Part shown: positions 51,311 to 52,312 of the stretch, piece after piece
Numbering within the stretch: position 1 is the first letter of the stretch
Layout of the letters: each line of letters begins with the position of its first letter
Notes under the pieces: model-generated
Seen by the model: only the letters and a program-made list of their open reading frames with translations
Databases searched by the model: none
What the model was told of the DNA's origin: nothing
From: Bryobacterales bacterium
GTDB lineage: Bacteria; Acidobacteriota; Terriglobia; Bryobacterales; Bryobacteraceae
Reading direction: 5' to 3'
Length of the DNA: 52,312 nt
Assembly (NCBI GenBank): GCA_020847975.1
Contig: JADLBD010000154.1
Span: 1-52,312 of the forward strand
Program-made: the position numbers and the translations under genes

Positions 51311-51549
51311 TAGAGTTCGACAGCGCGGGGGAGCATGTCTGTGATTTCCGGCAGGTCTTCATCAAGCGGCGTCAGCGTGGCCAGGACTTCCAGTAAGGAC
51401 ATCGGGGGAGCGGGTTCGACAATCAGCCGCTCGCCCTCCTTCCGCATGACGGCGTCTTTGCCGGGCAGTTCGAAGCCTCGCGGAATTCGGACAGCTTGAT
51501 TTTTGCCGTTTCTGAATAGCCTGACACGCCGCTCGGAGATCATAGCCAC
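51310..51549 (-). CDS. vapB: AbrB/VapB-type antitoxin
   Basis: 79 residues from the ATG at 51549 (a second ATG two codons in is possible). RRVRLFRNGKNQAVRIPRGF, then ELPGKDAVMRKEGERLIVEP is the swapped-hairpin AbrB/SpoVT fold of VapB, about residues 7-50; the C-terminal tail (EVLATLTPLDEDLPEI) would bind VapC. A VapB dimer normally represses its own promoter. AGGAGG about five bases upstream gives a clear ribosome binding site. Confidence 0.9.
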   Translation of the reverse strand: MAMISERRVRLFRNGKNQAVRIPRGFELPGKDAVMRKEGERLIVEPAPPMSLLEVLATLTPLDEDLPEITDMLPRAVEL

Positions 51550-51909
51550 CTCCTAAACCTTTGTTAAGGCATATGCCGCTCCGAATCCAACTGCGGAAGT
51601 AGCGCGGAGAACGGCCTCTACGCAGGCGCAAACCACTCGCCGGAACCTAGACATCTGGCGGACCTCACGGAGATCCCCGTCACCTGCAATCTCTGGATTC
51701 CAGGAAAAACCGCTCTAATCACGGGTGGCGGATAGGTCATCTAATTCCGCACGGATGACAGATTCTTCGGGGTGCCTCCCGGCGGGGCAGAATGGGCAAG
51801 GTATTGGCGGTGGGCGGGCGGCTTCTTCCTTTCTTTAGCGCAACTCCCTCCGGCAATGCTACACTAAGTGGAGTCCGCATTCACCCCATCCAAAGCAAAG
51901 GGAAGTCCG
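51550..51909. other. Region upstream of rpmI without a recognised gene
   Basis: 360 bases between the divergent vapBC and rpmI. No infC is present, although infC-rpmI-rplT is the common order in bacteria. On the plus strand a weak promoter-like TACACT occurs near 51860, about 50 bases before the rpmI ATG. Reading frames crossing the region show no recognisable family. Confidence 0.5.
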
Positions 51910-52107
51910 ATGCCGAAAATGAAAACACACAAAGGTGCGGCCAAACGGTTCAAGGTGACCGGGAGCGGCAAACTGACACGCCGTCATTCGTTTGCCCGGC
52001 ACATCCTGACCTCGAAGGGTTCGGCCCGCAAGCGCCGTCTGGCGCAAGGCGTGGTCATGGACCCGGCCGATCAACCGAAAGTGAAGGTGATGCTCCCTTA
52101 TTCCTAA
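51910..52107 (+). CDS. rpmI: 50S ribosomal protein L35
   Basis: 65 residues from the ATG at 51910: [20 protein letters not shown], then [13 protein letters not shown]. The [18 protein letters not shown] start is diagnostic for bL35, and the length matches the family (about 64-66). GGAAG lies six bases upstream. It is followed by rplT, as in most bacteria. Confidence 0.97.
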   Translation: MPKMKTHKGAAKRFKVTGSGKLTRRHSFARHILTSKGSARKRRLAQGVVMDPADQPKVKVMLPYS

Positions 52108-52159
52108 GGCAAGCATCGCGGCGGCGCGAACGGCGCACGGCACGTGCCCGTCAATGCCC

Positions 52160-52175
52160 GCCAAAGGCCTTTGGC
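52160..52175 (+). promoter_or_regulatory. 16-bp perfect palindrome between rpmI and rplT
   Basis: GCCAAAGGCCTTTGGC can fold as a six-base stem with a four-base loop in the mRNA, 34 bases before the rplT start. A second palindrome, GGCACGTGCC, lies just upstream at about 52139-52148. L20 regulates its own operon by binding structured mRNA in other bacteria, so an L20 site is possible; there is no T-tract, so a terminator is less likely. Confidence 0.35.
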
Positions 52176-52208
52176 CTGTGATTCCAAGAAACAAGTAAGG
52201 AGAGAAAC

Positions 52209-52312
52209 GTGCCGAGAGTCAAACGTGGTACGAAGCGGAGAGCCGCCCGCGCCAAAACGCTGGAACGCGCCTCCGGTTATTTTCTGACAAAAAGCAAGCT
52301 GCACCGCTCCGC
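52209..52312 (+). CDS. rplT: 50S ribosomal protein L20, N-terminal fragment
   Basis: The gene runs off the right edge; 34 codons and two bases are visible from a GTG at 52209, preceded by AAGGAG seven bases upstream. The protein begins (as formyl-Met) [20 protein letters not shown] and continues [12 protein letters not shown], the conserved lysine/arginine-rich start of bL20. L20 is needed early in 50S assembly and is often an autoregulator. Identity is clear despite truncation. Confidence 0.93.
   Translation, partial: MPRVKRGTKRRAARAKTLERASGYFLTKSKLHRS

Noticed and set aside
51550..51909. A complete gene such as infC before rpmI
   Set aside because: No frame in this interval matches IF3, and the longest frames are short and arginine-rich.

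Overview
The window looks like chromosomal DNA of a GC-rich Gram-negative heterotroph, most likely an acidobacterium of the Bryobacter/Solibacter type. That placement is inferred from gene style: an Oar-type TonB-dependent receptor with an N-terminal carboxypeptidase-regulatory domain, many twin-arginine (Tat) secreted enzymes, two-cupin proteins, Gfo/Idh and amidohydrolase families, and a YncE-type propeller/phosphoesterase. No 16S rRNA or complete marker set is present, so the assignment is tentative. No rRNA, confident tRNA, CRISPR array, insertion sequence or prophage was seen.

Layout. 0-3.4 kb: the first codons of heme O synthase (cyoE/ctaB), a cupredoxin-like lipoprotein, a secreted HMA (copper-binding type) protein, a Tat-exported SelA-like PLP enzyme and a RelE/ParE-type toxin-antitoxin pair. 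3.4-10.7 kb: a propeller/phosphoesterase, two overlapping TIR-domain genes, a sulfatase with a YtcJ-type amidohydrolase, and a hemerythrin-domain protein. 11-16.1 kb: a tightly overlapping operon of AMP-forming acyl-CoA ligase, E1alpha, E1beta and E2 of a 2-oxoacid dehydrogenase, and an acyl carrier protein, with no E3. 16.1-32.1 kb: homoserine kinase and a catabolic block (Gfo/Idh, fucose-isomerase-like protein, MEMO-family protein, cupin, SDR, second SelA-like enzyme, two amidohydrolases, isochorismatase-like hydrolase, TonB-dependent receptor).

32-38.4 kb: a repeat-containing membrane-anchored protein, a membrane zinc-ribbon protein, a polytopic glycosyltransferase-like protein, and an overlapping response regulator/histidine kinase pair. 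38.5-48.9 kb: a 51-residue membrane protein coupled to a sodium/solute symporter, a molybdate-type ABC permease and ATPase followed by FmdE-like and ThiE proteins, a hydrolase interrupted by an in-frame TAG, a cupin with a Tat-exported mannonate-dehydratase-like enzyme, MgtE, and a glycerol-dehydrogenase-like enzyme. 48.9-52.3 kb: a toxin-antitoxin-rich stretch (VapC/Phd, VapBC, broken HicAB and a methyltransferase fragment) that ends at rpmI and the start of rplT.

The most notable observations are the ligase-E1-E2-ACP operon, the tandem TIR-only genes, the relic island with a near-exact junction between oppositely oriented HicA and methyltransferase remnants, the small-membrane-protein/symporter pair, the probable PqqD-like/MEMO fusion, and the number of Tat-exported enzymes from families that are usually cytoplasmic. 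Family assignments come from reading motifs by eye; no database search was run.
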